From contig NZ_JAVLVU010000001.1 in the NCBI RefSeq assembly GCF_031951985.1, positions 2,604,001 to 2,668,000 of the forward strand: DNA of 64,000 nucleotides, in the 5' to 3' direction. Positions 10,460-19,312 of this stretch are shown here, piece after piece. The position numbers and the translations under genes were made by a program. This stretch comes from Mucilaginibacter terrae. Lineage in GTDB: Bacteria > Bacteroidota > Bacteroidia > Sphingobacteriales > Sphingobacteriaceae. The notes under the pieces were generated by a model. The model was not told the origin of the DNA. It made no database searches and saw only the letters and a program-made list of their open reading frames with translations. Each line of letters begins with the position of its first letter. Position 1 is the stretch's first letter.

Positions 10460-10530
10460 AATGAGTGATTTGGTGAATGTTATAATGACTGAATGTTTCA
10501 CTCATTCGCTCATTCATTCCTTCTCTCATT
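10460..10530. repeat. Inverted heptamer-like arrays between tRNA-Ala and tRNA-Ile
   Basis: AATGAGT-type units on the left (AATGAGTGATTTGGTGAATG) face ACTCATT/CATTCATTCC/TCTCATT units on the right, making an imperfect long hairpin that fills the short space between the two tRNA genes. Confidence 0.5.
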
Positions 10531-10542
10531 TAACCCCTGTAG

Positions 10543-10617
10543 TAGTCCCGAGCAGATTTGAACTGCTGACCCCTACATTATCAGTGTAGTGCTCTAACCA
10601 AACTGAGCTACGAGACT
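10543..10617 (-). tRNA. tRNA-Ile (anticodon GAT)
   Basis: The reverse strand shows acceptor AGTCTCG with CGGGACT, the D-arm AGCTCAGTTTGGTTAGAGC, anticodon loop CTGATAA with GAT, and T-arm CAGTTCAAATCTG. It lies directly after the 16S gene in the rRNA operon. Confidence 0.95.
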
Positions 10618-10770
10618 ATGGTTTGATGTTAGCCACTTTTCTGATATGGCTTCCTTTTTAAAGGGTTTCTCTTTTTTCTTCTTCTTTAATTTCTTAAGAA
10701 ATACATGTACGTAGCAGGACTTTCTGTCTTTCCAATTGTTCCTTCAAGGCCACTTTCAGAATACTGCTCC

Positions 10771-12295
<1,525 letters not shown>

Positions 12296-12630
12296 AAATG
12301 TTTTGTTTGTATCCAGACCCTACTTTACTTAAAAATAGAAATCTGATTATTTGTATATCTTTATACAGTATTCAGTAGCTATATTTGAAGGTTTCTTTTT
12401 TTTTGACAGAGTAGACAATTACTTATCTCTCCCGCTACGTTACATGTTACTTCTTAAAAGAACTTTGTCGTCTCACCATCCCGGTTCGACTTTATATCTG
12501 GCACCATTGCGGTGTTTCGAAATCTTTGTTTGTTCGCCCTAAGGCTTTTCAATCTTAGTTAACAATTGCTGTTAACTTTTCTCTTCCCGCTCTTCTTTTC
12601 AGCCTCTCAGCTTCGTTCCGTTTGGGAGTG
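12296..12630 (-). other. rRNA leader between the promoters and 16S
   Basis: About 335 bases of non-coding leader downstream of the nearest rRNA promoter. It is AT-rich with T-runs and has no convincing open frame. It probably contains processing stems that pair around 16S, but I could not define them. Confidence 0.5.
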
Positions 12631-12670
12631 CAAAGGTAGATATTCTTTTTACTTTTCCAAAAAAAAGTTT
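12631..12670 (-). promoter_or_regulatory. rRNA promoter, proximal copy
   Basis: The reverse strand has TACCTTTG (12638 to 12631), a perfect TAnnTTTG -7 element followed by CACTCCC, with a T-rich TTTTTTTGG tract about 20 bp upstream as -33. The downstream CACTCCCAA block is repeated at the second promoter. Confidence 0.8.
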
Positions 12671-12767
12671 TTCTTTTTTTTTGGCGGCCTTTTCTTTCGA
12701 AAATAACCTTTTAAAATACCCCTGTGCCGCTTTTCAATTCTTTTCCCTTTCGTTGCGATTGGGAGTG

Positions 12768-12800
12768 CAAAGGTAGAAAAGGTTTTCATTTCTGCAAAAT
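12768..12800 (-). promoter_or_regulatory. rRNA promoter, middle copy
   Basis: Reverse strand TACCTTTG (12775 to 12768) followed by CACTCCCAATCG, with TTTTGCAG about 19 bp upstream as -33-like element. The stretch GGGAGTGCAAAGGTAGA on the plus strand is identical to the proximal copy, so the two promoters look like a local duplication. Confidence 0.8.
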
Positions 12801-12919
12801 AAATCTGAAATTTATTTTGAGCTGCTTTTTCTTTCTGTTTTTCCTGGTGTTTATTACTAAACCTCCCCCTCAAACCCCTTGCCTTTCAAATAACGCCCCG
12901 CTTTCTTTCTTGCGGGTTG

Positions 12920-12955
12920 CAAAGGTAACTATTTATTCTATTCACTAAAACTTTA
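12920..12955 (-). promoter_or_regulatory. rRNA promoter, distal copy
   Basis: Reverse strand TTACCTTTGCAACCCGC carries the same TACCTTTG -7 element (12927 to 12920). It is less similar around the start site than the other two copies, and its -33 is weak. Confidence 0.65.
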
Positions 12956-13033
12956 TTCATGGTATTTTGTATCACAATGCCTAATGCCCTACGCGTCAAG
13001 ATGATAAAATAGCTTGAGGCTCTAAAAAACCTT

Positions 13034-13756
13034 TCAATCTTTAATACAACGCACGCTAAAGCCGCAAACACGGTCGTCAACATCCAGCTTTATGGCTGTG
13101 CTTTGGGCTAATAACCTATAATTGGCAGCAAAATCGGCGTCGGGTTCGGTTGTTGTTGTCCACCACACGGCCAAAAAGGCCTTGTTATCAAATATGCCGT
13201 TGTTATTACGCATTCCGCAAGGTTGCGCGTTAAACAGGCTTTGCCCTGTGGCTGTATGATCATCAGCACCCCAAAAGTTGTTTGCTTTGAGTTTGCTGCC
13301 AGCCACCGGCAAACCGCCCAGGTGCTTAGCAAGTATCTCCCACTCGGCATCGGTAGGGATATGCCATCCGCGCGGGGCCAGTTTCCGGTTATCTGTTACC
13401 GCATGCCAGTTATATAAGTAACCGCAATGGGCCGTGGTATCATTATTATATATACACCAGGCGCCGGAGGGGTAATTGCGCCATTGCTTATCGCTCTTAA
13501 TATGGGCTATGGCATCTCCACTATTATAGTGTGCTACACGCAGGTTTTCGGCCATCCATGTTTGGGTACCTATTTTAACGGTACGGTATGTATTGCCATC
13601 GTAATCTATTACTTTGCCAACAGGTACGGTTACCGCAATTTTTGCGGGTACTTTGTTAGTTAGGGTGTCGGCAGTATCATGGCCTGATTGAGCACTATTG
13701 CAGGCAGTGCTGCTAATTACCAGCAAGCCTATCAGTACATATATATAAGTATGCAT
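13034..13756 (-). CDS. FISUMP-domain lipoprotein
   Basis: A 240-residue protein with a lipobox (ISSTAC) about 19 residues in, so an exported lipoprotein. The body is a Fibrobacter-type major paralogous domain: DYDGNTYRTVKIGTQTWMAENL, a CGYLYNWHAV core, APRGWHIPTDAEWEIL, then WWTTTTEPD and a terminal VRCIKD. This family is common in Bacteroidota and of unknown biochemical role, structurally akin to sulfatase-modifying/C-type-lectin-like folds. It is monocistronic, upstream of nothing obvious. Confidence 0.85.
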   Translation of the reverse strand: MHTYIYVLIGLLVISSTACNSAQSGHDTADTLTNKVPAKIAVTVPVGKVIDYDGNTYRTVKIGTQTWMAENLRVAHYNSGDAIAHIKSDKQWRNYPSGAWCIYNNDTTAHCGYLYNWHAVTDNRKLAPRGWHIPTDAEWEILAKHLGGLPVAGSKLKANNFWGADDHTATGQSLFNAQPCGMRNNNGIFDNKAFLAVWWTTTTEPDADFAANYRLLAQSTAIKLDVDDRVCGFSVRCIKD

Positions 13757-13862
13757 ATAAAGGTTAGTATAAACCCCGGCATATTGATTAGGTACGCCGG
13801 GGTAAGCCTTCTTTCAAAAGCTGCCAATTATCTGTATAGGTTTGTTGAATAATAAGTGTGTA

Positions 13863-15080
13863 CTATAAGGTATTACCTGTTGATACACTGTTGGGGCCGG
13901 CCAAGCTTAAGCCGTTACCATTAAGTTTACAGTTTTTAACCGTATTGTAGTTTGATGGGGCTGTTTCGCGAATGCCGAAAGCGTTACCTGATACATTGAG
14001 ATTTTGCACAATATTGTCGCGACAGATGTAGCTCAAGGTGGTTGAAAACCTGATACCATCAGATCCATTGCCTGATATGGTACCGCCATTAATTTGAATT
14101 TGCTGTGCATTCTCTAATAAAGCACCGTGCGATTCGCAATTTTTAGCATTTAGCGTGCCTATGGTGCAACCATTACTGCTGGTTACGCTAAAAAAGCCAC
14201 GTCCGCATCCGGTGGAGTTAACCGTAGTTACCCGAATGTTGGGACCGGCATTGTTGGCTATCCGAAACCCGGCATACCCCGTACCCTGACCGCAATTTGT
14301 TGCATTAACCGTTCCTACCGTTCCGTTTTTTGATTTGTTAAGCAGCAAACCACACGCGCCGGCATTACTGGCCGTTACGGTGCCAATGGTAAAACCGTCT
14401 ACTCCGTAGGTTTCAACGGCGTTATCGCCCGAGCCGCTGATATTACAACTGGTGAGGGTGAAGTTGCGAGACCAATCGCCTTTGCTGTCGTCAACCCGGA
14501 TGCCTAAACCCGATGACGAATTAAGTGTCATGGTAATATTGCTCAGGGTAATGTTGCTGCAGGTTTTTAGCCAGATGCCATACCGTGGGTTACCGCTAAC
14601 CTTCATGTTTTTAACTTCTATGTCGGTACGGCGTTCGCCTTGTATGGGTACAATTAACTGGTCGGTGCTGTTGCAGGTAAAGGTTGTGTTGCCAAAATCG
14701 AGTATGGTATAGCTTGGAATATTTACCGCTTTTATAGCACCGCCAGATTGGCCCGAACTACCTGAATTTTTAATTAAAACGGTTTCTTTGGTGGTACGGC
14801 CCGCAGTTAGATTATTGCACGCAGCTTGTATAGCTGCAATGTAATCGGTACCGGTATATTTGGTTACACCGTTTACTTTGGCAGTAAAGGTACCGCCCGA
14901 GCCGGTTACCTCGGCAGAGCTTGTTGCGGCCGGGCGAATGTTACTGCCATCATCGGTAGCGACAGTGGTTTCTTCGGGCGTGGTTGATTGTTTTTCTTTC
15001 TGGCAGCTGCTGAAGCACAAAAACAGGCTAACAGCAAAGCCCATGTGGAGTAAACTCCAAGGCAGGTTTTTTCTTTTCAT
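13863..15080 (-). CDS. Right-handed parallel beta-helix lipoprotein
   Basis: Started at the ATG at 15080 (MKRKNLPWS), the protein is 405 residues and has a signal peptide with lipobox-like FSSC followed by QKEKQ. A low-complexity TTPEETT linker precedes a Gly/Asn/Thr-rich body with many short strands (for example NITLSNITM, FTIGTVTASNAG, CTIGTLNAKNC), the pattern of pectate-lyase/NosD-type beta-helix repeats. No catalytic residues can be assigned; it may bind or cleave a polysaccharide. A longer upstream frame exists but lacks a signal peptide. Confidence 0.75.
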   Translation of the reverse strand: MKRKNLPWSLLHMGFAVSLFLCFSSCQKEKQSTTPEETTVATDDGSNIRPAATSSAEVTGSGGTFTAKVNGVTKYTGTDYIAAIQAACNNLTAGRTTKETVLIKNSGSSGQSGGAIKAVNIPSYTILDFGNTTFTCNSTDQLIVPIQGERRTDIEVKNMKVSGNPRYGIWLKTCSNITLSNITMTLNSSSGLGIRVDDSKGDWSRNFTLTSCNISGSGDNAVETYGVDGFTIGTVTASNAGACGLLLNKSKNGTVGTVNATNCGQGTGYAGFRIANNAGPNIRVTTVNSTGCGRGFFSVTSSNGCTIGTLNAKNCESHGALLENAQQIQINGGTISGNGSDGIRFSTTLSYICRDNIVQNLNVSGNAFGIRETAPSNYNTVKNCKLNGNGLSLAGPNSVSTGNTL

Positions 15081-15325
15081 AAAGGTTTTTAGTTGGTTTT
15101 CAGATAATTGGTAAAACGAATGTGACACATATTACCATGATAACTATCCTGCACCTTCCTGAACTTAAACGAAAGTTTTATTTAACCCGCCAACAAATAG
15201 CAGGGGCTCCTTTTAGGTATCTTTTAGTTAAAAGATGTTAAATAAAAAATTGACATGCATTTGTAAACAATATGCCTGTTATTTTCGGGCTGAAATAAAT
15301 AATTGACTGATTTACATTATATAAT

Positions 15326-15333
15326 TATCTTTG
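15326..15333 (+). promoter_or_regulatory. -7 element of the bamD promoter, nearly leaderless
   Basis: TATCTTTG matches TAnnTTTG, with TTGAC at about 15303 as -33. Only four bases separate it from the bamD ATG, so transcription would begin at or within a few bases of the start codon. Confidence 0.6.
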
Positions 15334-15337
15334 CAGG

Positions 15338-16270
15338 ATGTTTAAAAAGCAACGTGCTATAATTGCAGGTTTATTTGTTGCCATAATACTTGTAACCGGT
15401 AGCTGCAAAAGCAGTTACGAGAAGTTAAAAGAGAGTAACGACCGGGCTAAGCAATATCAGCAAGCCATAAAATTTTATAATAAAAAAGACTACTCAAGAG
15501 CATTGGAGCTGTTTGAGCTTTTAACGCCTAAATACCGCGGCCACGGTGAGGCCGAAGAGTTGTTCTTTTACTATGCATATGCTAACTACTATTTAAAGGA
15601 TTATACCTCGGCACGTTACCATTTTAAAAACTTTGCCGATATGTACCCGGCCAGTAACCGCTCTGAGGAGTGCCGTTATATGTCGGCCTATTGCTACTAC
15701 CTTGATTCGCCAAACCCAACACTCGATCAGGAGAATACAACTAAAGCAATTGAAACCCTTCAGTTGTTTATTAACTTGTACCCTAAGAGCGAACGTAGTG
15801 TGGAGGCTGGTAAACTTATACAAAACCTACGCGATAAGCTTGAAACCAAAGCTTACTTAGCATCGAAATTGTACTTTGACATGGGCGATTATTTATCGGC
15901 AGTAATGTCGTTCAACAATGCCCTGCGCGATTACCCCGACACTAAATACGGTGAAGAAATGGAATACCTGATCGTAAATGCACAATACATGTATGCTAAA
16001 AACAGTGCCGAGTACCGCCAGGAAGATCGTTTTACCCAAACTATTACCTTTGCCGATCAGTTTAACGAGAAGTTTCCGGAGAGTAAGTACAAAGGTGATG
16101 TTGCTGATTTCCGTAAAAATAGCGAGCGTGGAATTGAAAATGCCAAACGCGTACTGGCCGCATTAGCAGCCGAAGGCAAACTGGCCAAAAAGATAGCTAA
16201 AGACAGTACCCGTTCAACAGGGCAGCAACAGTCCATAACTGACAAACAAAATCAAAAAAGTCCGCAATAA
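15338..16270 (+). CDS. bamD: Outer membrane assembly lipoprotein BamD
   Basis: TPR lipoprotein of the BAM complex that inserts beta-barrel proteins in the outer membrane. The 310-residue protein has a lipobox LVTGSC and TPR-like helices (YNKKDYSRALELFELL, FFYYAYANYYLKDYTSARYHF, FINLYPKSERSVEAG) with the DYP and YPASNRSE turns seen in BamD. The C-terminal tail is Lys/Gln-rich and probably disordered. It is followed after 15 bp by rpoZ. Confidence 0.92.
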   Translation: MFKKQRAIIAGLFVAIILVTGSCKSSYEKLKESNDRAKQYQQAIKFYNKKDYSRALELFELLTPKYRGHGEAEELFFYYAYANYYLKDYTSARYHFKNFADMYPASNRSEECRYMSAYCYYLDSPNPTLDQENTTKAIETLQLFINLYPKSERSVEAGKLIQNLRDKLETKAYLASKLYFDMGDYLSAVMSFNNALRDYPDTKYGEEMEYLIVNAQYMYAKNSAEYRQEDRFTQTITFADQFNEKFPESKYKGDVADFRKNSERGIENAKRVLAALAAEGKLAKKIAKDSTRSTGQQQSITDKQNQKSPQ

Positions 16271-16285
16271 TAAAATATAAAGAAA

Positions 16286-16615
16286 ATGAGCAAAGATCTT
16301 AATAATAAACCAGCTGTTGCAAGCAGCACCGTGACCCGCGATTTGCGTGATTTAGACAGAACCACCAACAACTTGTATGAGTCGATCGTGATTATGTCGA
16401 AACGTGCTAACCAAATCTCTAACAACATTAAAGAGGAGTTACACCAAAAACTTTCGGAGTTTGCATCATCAAATGATAATCTGGAAGAAGTATTTGAAAA
16501 CCGCGAGCAAATCGAAATTTCTAAACACTACGAGCGTTTACCTAAGCCAACTTTGGTTGCCGTTCAGGAGTTTTTAGAAGATAAGGTTTACTTCCGTAAC
16601 CCAAACAAAGAGTAA
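16286..16615 (+). CDS. rpoZ: DNA-directed RNA polymerase omega subunit (Bacteroidota type)
   Basis: Small subunit that helps assemble RNA polymerase. The 109-residue protein shows the core NLYESIVIMSKRANQI, which corresponds to the omega motif A-x-x-R-A-x-Q, and a C-terminal acidic helical extension typical of the phylum. Placement after bamD and before coaBC is a common Bacteroidota order. A strong terminator follows. Confidence 0.88.
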   Translation: MSKDLNNKPAVASSTVTRDLRDLDRTTNNLYESIVIMSKRANQISNNIKEELHQKLSEFASSNDNLEEVFENREQIEISKHYERLPKPTLVAVQEFLEDKVYFRNPNKE

Positions 16616-16617
16616 GT

Positions 16618-16722
16618 TGCCCCCCCGGGAGGGAGGATTTAATTTATATGCCGGATATTAAGTAATTAATATCCGGTTTTTTTATGCTCACCCAACTCGT
16701 CTCCGGGAGGGTTAGATTGGGC
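16618..16722. repeat. REP-like elements flanking the rpoZ terminator
   Basis: CCCCCCCGGGAGGGAGG (from 16620) and CTCCGGGAGGGTTAGATTGGGC (from about 16700) flank the terminator. They share the GGGAGGGTTxGATxGGGC tail of the element at 3793-3824. Confidence 0.5.
16651..16684 (+). terminator. Terminator of bamD-rpoZ
   Basis: CCGGATATTA and TAATATCCGG form a perfect 10-bp stem with a six-base loop, followed by seven T. Confidence 0.92.
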
Positions 16723-16759
16723 AATTGCGGGCAACTATCCTTATTCTGCTTTTTTATAA

Positions 16760-16767
16760 TATTTTTG
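16760..16767 (+). promoter_or_regulatory. -7 element of the coaBC promoter, nearly leaderless
   Basis: TATTTTTG fits TAnnTTTG and lies four bases before the coaBC ATG (16772), so the mRNA probably has almost no 5' leader. No convincing -33 was seen. Confidence 0.5.
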
Positions 16768-16771
16768 CACT

Positions 16772-17971
16772 ATGCTCGAAGGCAAAAAAATTGTTTTAGG
16801 CGTATGCGGAAGCATAGCGGCCTACAAAGCGGCCACACTGGTTAGGCTATTGGTTAAGGCCGGGGCCGAGGTTCAGGTTATAATGACGGCCGATGCTGCC
16901 AGCTTTATTACCCCGCTTACGCTTTCTACCCTGTCAAAAAAACCGGTACTGGTGAAATACTTCGAGGCTGAAACCGGTGTTTGGAACAACCATGTAGAAC
17001 TGGGATTATGGGCCGATTTATTTATTATAGCTCCGGCCAGTGCCAATACTTTGGCTAAAATGGCTAACGGGCAGTGCGATAATTTGCTTACGGCCGCTTA
17101 CCTATCGGCCAAATGCCCCGTGTATTTTGCGCCTGCTATGGATTTAGATATGTGGCGACACCCGGCTACGCTTAATAACGTTCAAAAACTAAAAAGCTAC
17201 GGCAATATCCTAATTCAACCCGGTACTGGCGAACTGGCCAGTGGGCTGCATGGCGAAGGCCGTATGGCCGAACCGGAAGATATTCTGAATTTCATCACTG
17301 CGGATATAAATAAAACGCTACCCTTAACCGGGAAAAGCATACTGGTTACCGCCGGCCCCACTTATGAGGCTATTGACCCGGTGAGGTTTATAGGCAACCA
17401 TTCATCAGGCAAAATGGGATTTGCCATTGCCGATGAATTGGCTAAACAAGGTGCTATGATCACATTAGTGAGTGGCCCATCGGCTTTAATAAGTAAGCAG
17501 CCGGGTATTAAGCGGGTTGATGTAACATCAGCTGCCGAAATGCTTGAAGCTTGCACCACCTATTTTGAAAATGCCGATGCCTGTGTAATGAGCGCCGCCG
17601 TGGCCGATTATACCCCGGTAACCGTAGCCGATCAAAAAATCAAGAAGAAGGAAGATACCTTTTGTATTGATTTAAAAAAGACCACCGACATATTAAAGGT
17701 ATTAGGCGAACGCAAACAAGCCAACCAGTTACTCATAGGCTTTGCACTCGAAACACAAAACGAAGAGCAAAACGCCATCGATAAGCTGCATAAGAAAAAC
17801 CTCGATCTCATTATTCTCAATTCGCTGAATGATAATGGTGCCGGTTTTAAATTCGATACCAACAAGATAACGATGATTGACAGCAGTTTGCAAAAAACCA
17901 CCTTCGATACCAAAAGCAAAACCGAAGTAGCTGCTGATATATGTGATAAAATAATAGCTTTGATAAAATGA
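16772..17971 (+). CDS. coaBC: Bifunctional CoaBC (phosphopantothenoylcysteine synthetase/decarboxylase)
   Basis: Coenzyme A synthesis enzyme. Residues 1-180 are the FMN-dependent decarboxylase (CoaC): GVCGSIAAYK, the active-site His in NHVELGLWAD, IAPASANTLAKMANG. The C-terminal part is CoaB: GPTYEAIDPVRFIGNHSSGKMG and VSGPSAL. Two positions differ from the E. coli enzyme as I recall it: PAMDLDMW where E. coli has PAMN, and ELASGLHGEGRM with Ser where E. coli has a catalytic Cys. Similar changes may be usual in Bacteroidota. The stop overlaps the next start by 4 bp (ATGA). Confidence 0.94.
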   Translation: MLEGKKIVLGVCGSIAAYKAATLVRLLVKAGAEVQVIMTADAASFITPLTLSTLSKKPVLVKYFEAETGVWNNHVELGLWADLFIIAPASANTLAKMANGQCDNLLTAAYLSAKCPVYFAPAMDLDMWRHPATLNNVQKLKSYGNILIQPGTGELASGLHGEGRMAEPEDILNFITADINKTLPLTGKSILVTAGPTYEAIDPVRFIGNHSSGKMGFAIADELAKQGAMITLVSGPSALISKQPGIKRVDVTSAAEMLEACTTYFENADACVMSAAVADYTPVTVADQKIKKKEDTFCIDLKKTTDILKVLGERKQANQLLIGFALETQNEEQNAIDKLHKKNLDLIILNSLNDNGAGFKFDTNKITMIDSSLQKTTFDTKSKTEVAADICDKIIALIK

Positions 17972-18861
17972 AAAAGCTTATCCTGTACATTGCTGCCTGC
18001 CTGATAGGTTTTACCGCTTCGGCGCAAGACCTTAATGCACGTGTACAGGTGCTATCGCCTAAAATTGCCACTACCAACAAGCGTATATTTACCACGCTGC
18101 AAACCGCCATGCGCGATTTTCTGAATGGCCGCAAGTGGAGCGCTGATGCCATACAGCCTGATGAAAAAATTGATTGCAGCTTTATTTTAACCATTACCGC
18201 CTGGGACAACGGCACCAGCTTTAGCGGCGAGTTGCAGGTACAATCAACCCGTCCGGTATTTAATGCCTCGTATAATTCGCCGGTATTTAGCATTAACGAC
18301 CGCGATTTTGATTTTACGTATACCGAAGGGCAAACCATTGACTTTAATAACCAGAGCTTTCAAAGCAACCTGGCATCGGTATTGGCCTATTACGCGTATA
18401 CCGTATTGGCGTTTGATTACGATAGTTTTTCGAAATTTGGCGGAACACCGTATTATGCCAACGCACAATCGGTAGTTATAAATGCACAAAGCTCGTCATA
18501 CCGTGGCTGGAAAGCGTTTGATAATAACACTAACCGCTACTGGCTATCCGAAAACACCATGAGCGGAACCTACATTCCGCTGCGTGAGTTTTTATATACT
18601 TATCATAGATTAGGCATTGACCGCATGGTTGAAAATGCCGCCACTGCACGCCAAACTATTTTTACCGCCCTTCCGTCGCTTACTCAATTAGACCGTGTGC
18701 GTGTTGGTGCTACCCTCCCAACCCTATTCTTTTTGGCTAAACGCAATGAGCTGGTTTCCATTTTTTCGAAGGCCGACCCGCAAATGCGCACTCAAGCAAT
18801 GAACATTTTATTACAGGCTGACCCGGCTAACGGGAACCTTTATAAGTCCCTGCAACAATAA
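17968..18861 (+). CDS. porD: PorD-family (DUF4835) secreted protein
   Basis: A 297-residue protein with a signal peptide ending TASA before QDLNARVQVLSPK. The LQTAMRDFLNGRKW, NSPVFSINDRDFDFTY, YYAYTVLAFDYDSFSKFGG and YHRLGIDRM segments are typical of DUF4835, a family annotated as PorD and linked to type IX secretion or gliding in Bacteroidota. Its overlap with coaBC follows a common gene order in the phylum (coaBC, DUF4835, recN). The mature protein is likely periplasmic or outer-membrane associated. Confidence 0.82.
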   Translation: MKKLILYIAACLIGFTASAQDLNARVQVLSPKIATTNKRIFTTLQTAMRDFLNGRKWSADAIQPDEKIDCSFILTITAWDNGTSFSGELQVQSTRPVFNASYNSPVFSINDRDFDFTYTEGQTIDFNNQSFQSNLASVLAYYAYTVLAFDYDSFSKFGGTPYYANAQSVVINAQSSSYRGWKAFDNNTNRYWLSENTMSGTYIPLREFLYTYHRLGIDRMVENAATARQTIFTALPSLTQLDRVRVGATLPTLFFLAKRNELVSIFSKADPQMRTQAMNILLQADPANGNLYKSLQQ

Positions 18862-18875
18862 TTTCATTTTTTTCT

Positions 18876-18922
18876 TGCATATACGAAATCTATCGTAGAT
18901 ATTTGTACGAAGAAATTCGTAC
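18876..18922 (+). promoter_or_regulatory. Promoter with two operator dyads in front of blaI copy 1
   Basis: A TTG (18876) and a GATATTTG (18898-18905) at 20-bp spacing look like -33 and -7. TACGA-6-TCGTA (18882-18897) lies between them, and the perfect dyad GTACGAA-GAAA-TTCGTAC (18905-18922) ends at the base before the ATG. The repressor encoded next probably binds both. Confidence 0.65.
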
Positions 18923-19291
18923 ATGATGAATATTAAACCTACAGAGAGCGAACTGGAAATATTACAAGTGCTTTGGAACAAAGGCAACTGTACCGTTCGG
19001 GATGTGCATGAGGAATTAACCAAGACCAAAGACGCCGGCTATACTACCACGCTTAAACTGATGCAGATCATGCACGACAAAGGCTTGGTTACGCGTGATT
19101 CATCGGCCAAAACACATATTTACCAAGCCGCTTTTAGCGAACAGCAGGCACAAAAAACCGCGCTCGATAAAATTATCACCACGGTATTTAAAGGTTCGGC
19201 TGCCGAACTGGTTATGCAGGCACTGGGCAACCACAAGGCATCAAAAGATGAGATTGATGCGATCAAGGACTATCTGAAAAAATTTGAATAA
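18923..19291 (+). CDS. BlaI/MecI/CopY-family repressor, copy 1
   Basis: Winged-helix repressor that is inactivated by proteolysis. The 122-residue protein starts with TESELEILQVLWNKGNCTVRDV and continues with TTTLKLMQIMHDKGLV, the recognition-helix and wing region, with a C-terminal dimerization helix. The partner M56 protease follows after 21 bp. Two operator dyads precede it, so it is probably self-regulated. No beta-lactamase gene is nearby. Confidence 0.92.
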   Translation: MMNIKPTESELEILQVLWNKGNCTVRDVHEELTKTKDAGYTTTLKLMQIMHDKGLVTRDSSAKTHIYQAAFSEQQAQKTALDKIITTVFKGSAAELVMQALGNHKASKDEIDAIKDYLKKFE

Positions 19292-19312
19292 CCACACCCA
19301 ACCCTTATAACA

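Noticed and set aside
13863..15128. 421-residue start for the beta-helix protein
   Set aside because: The upstream 16 residues precede a better ATG at 15080 followed by the signal peptide and lipobox.
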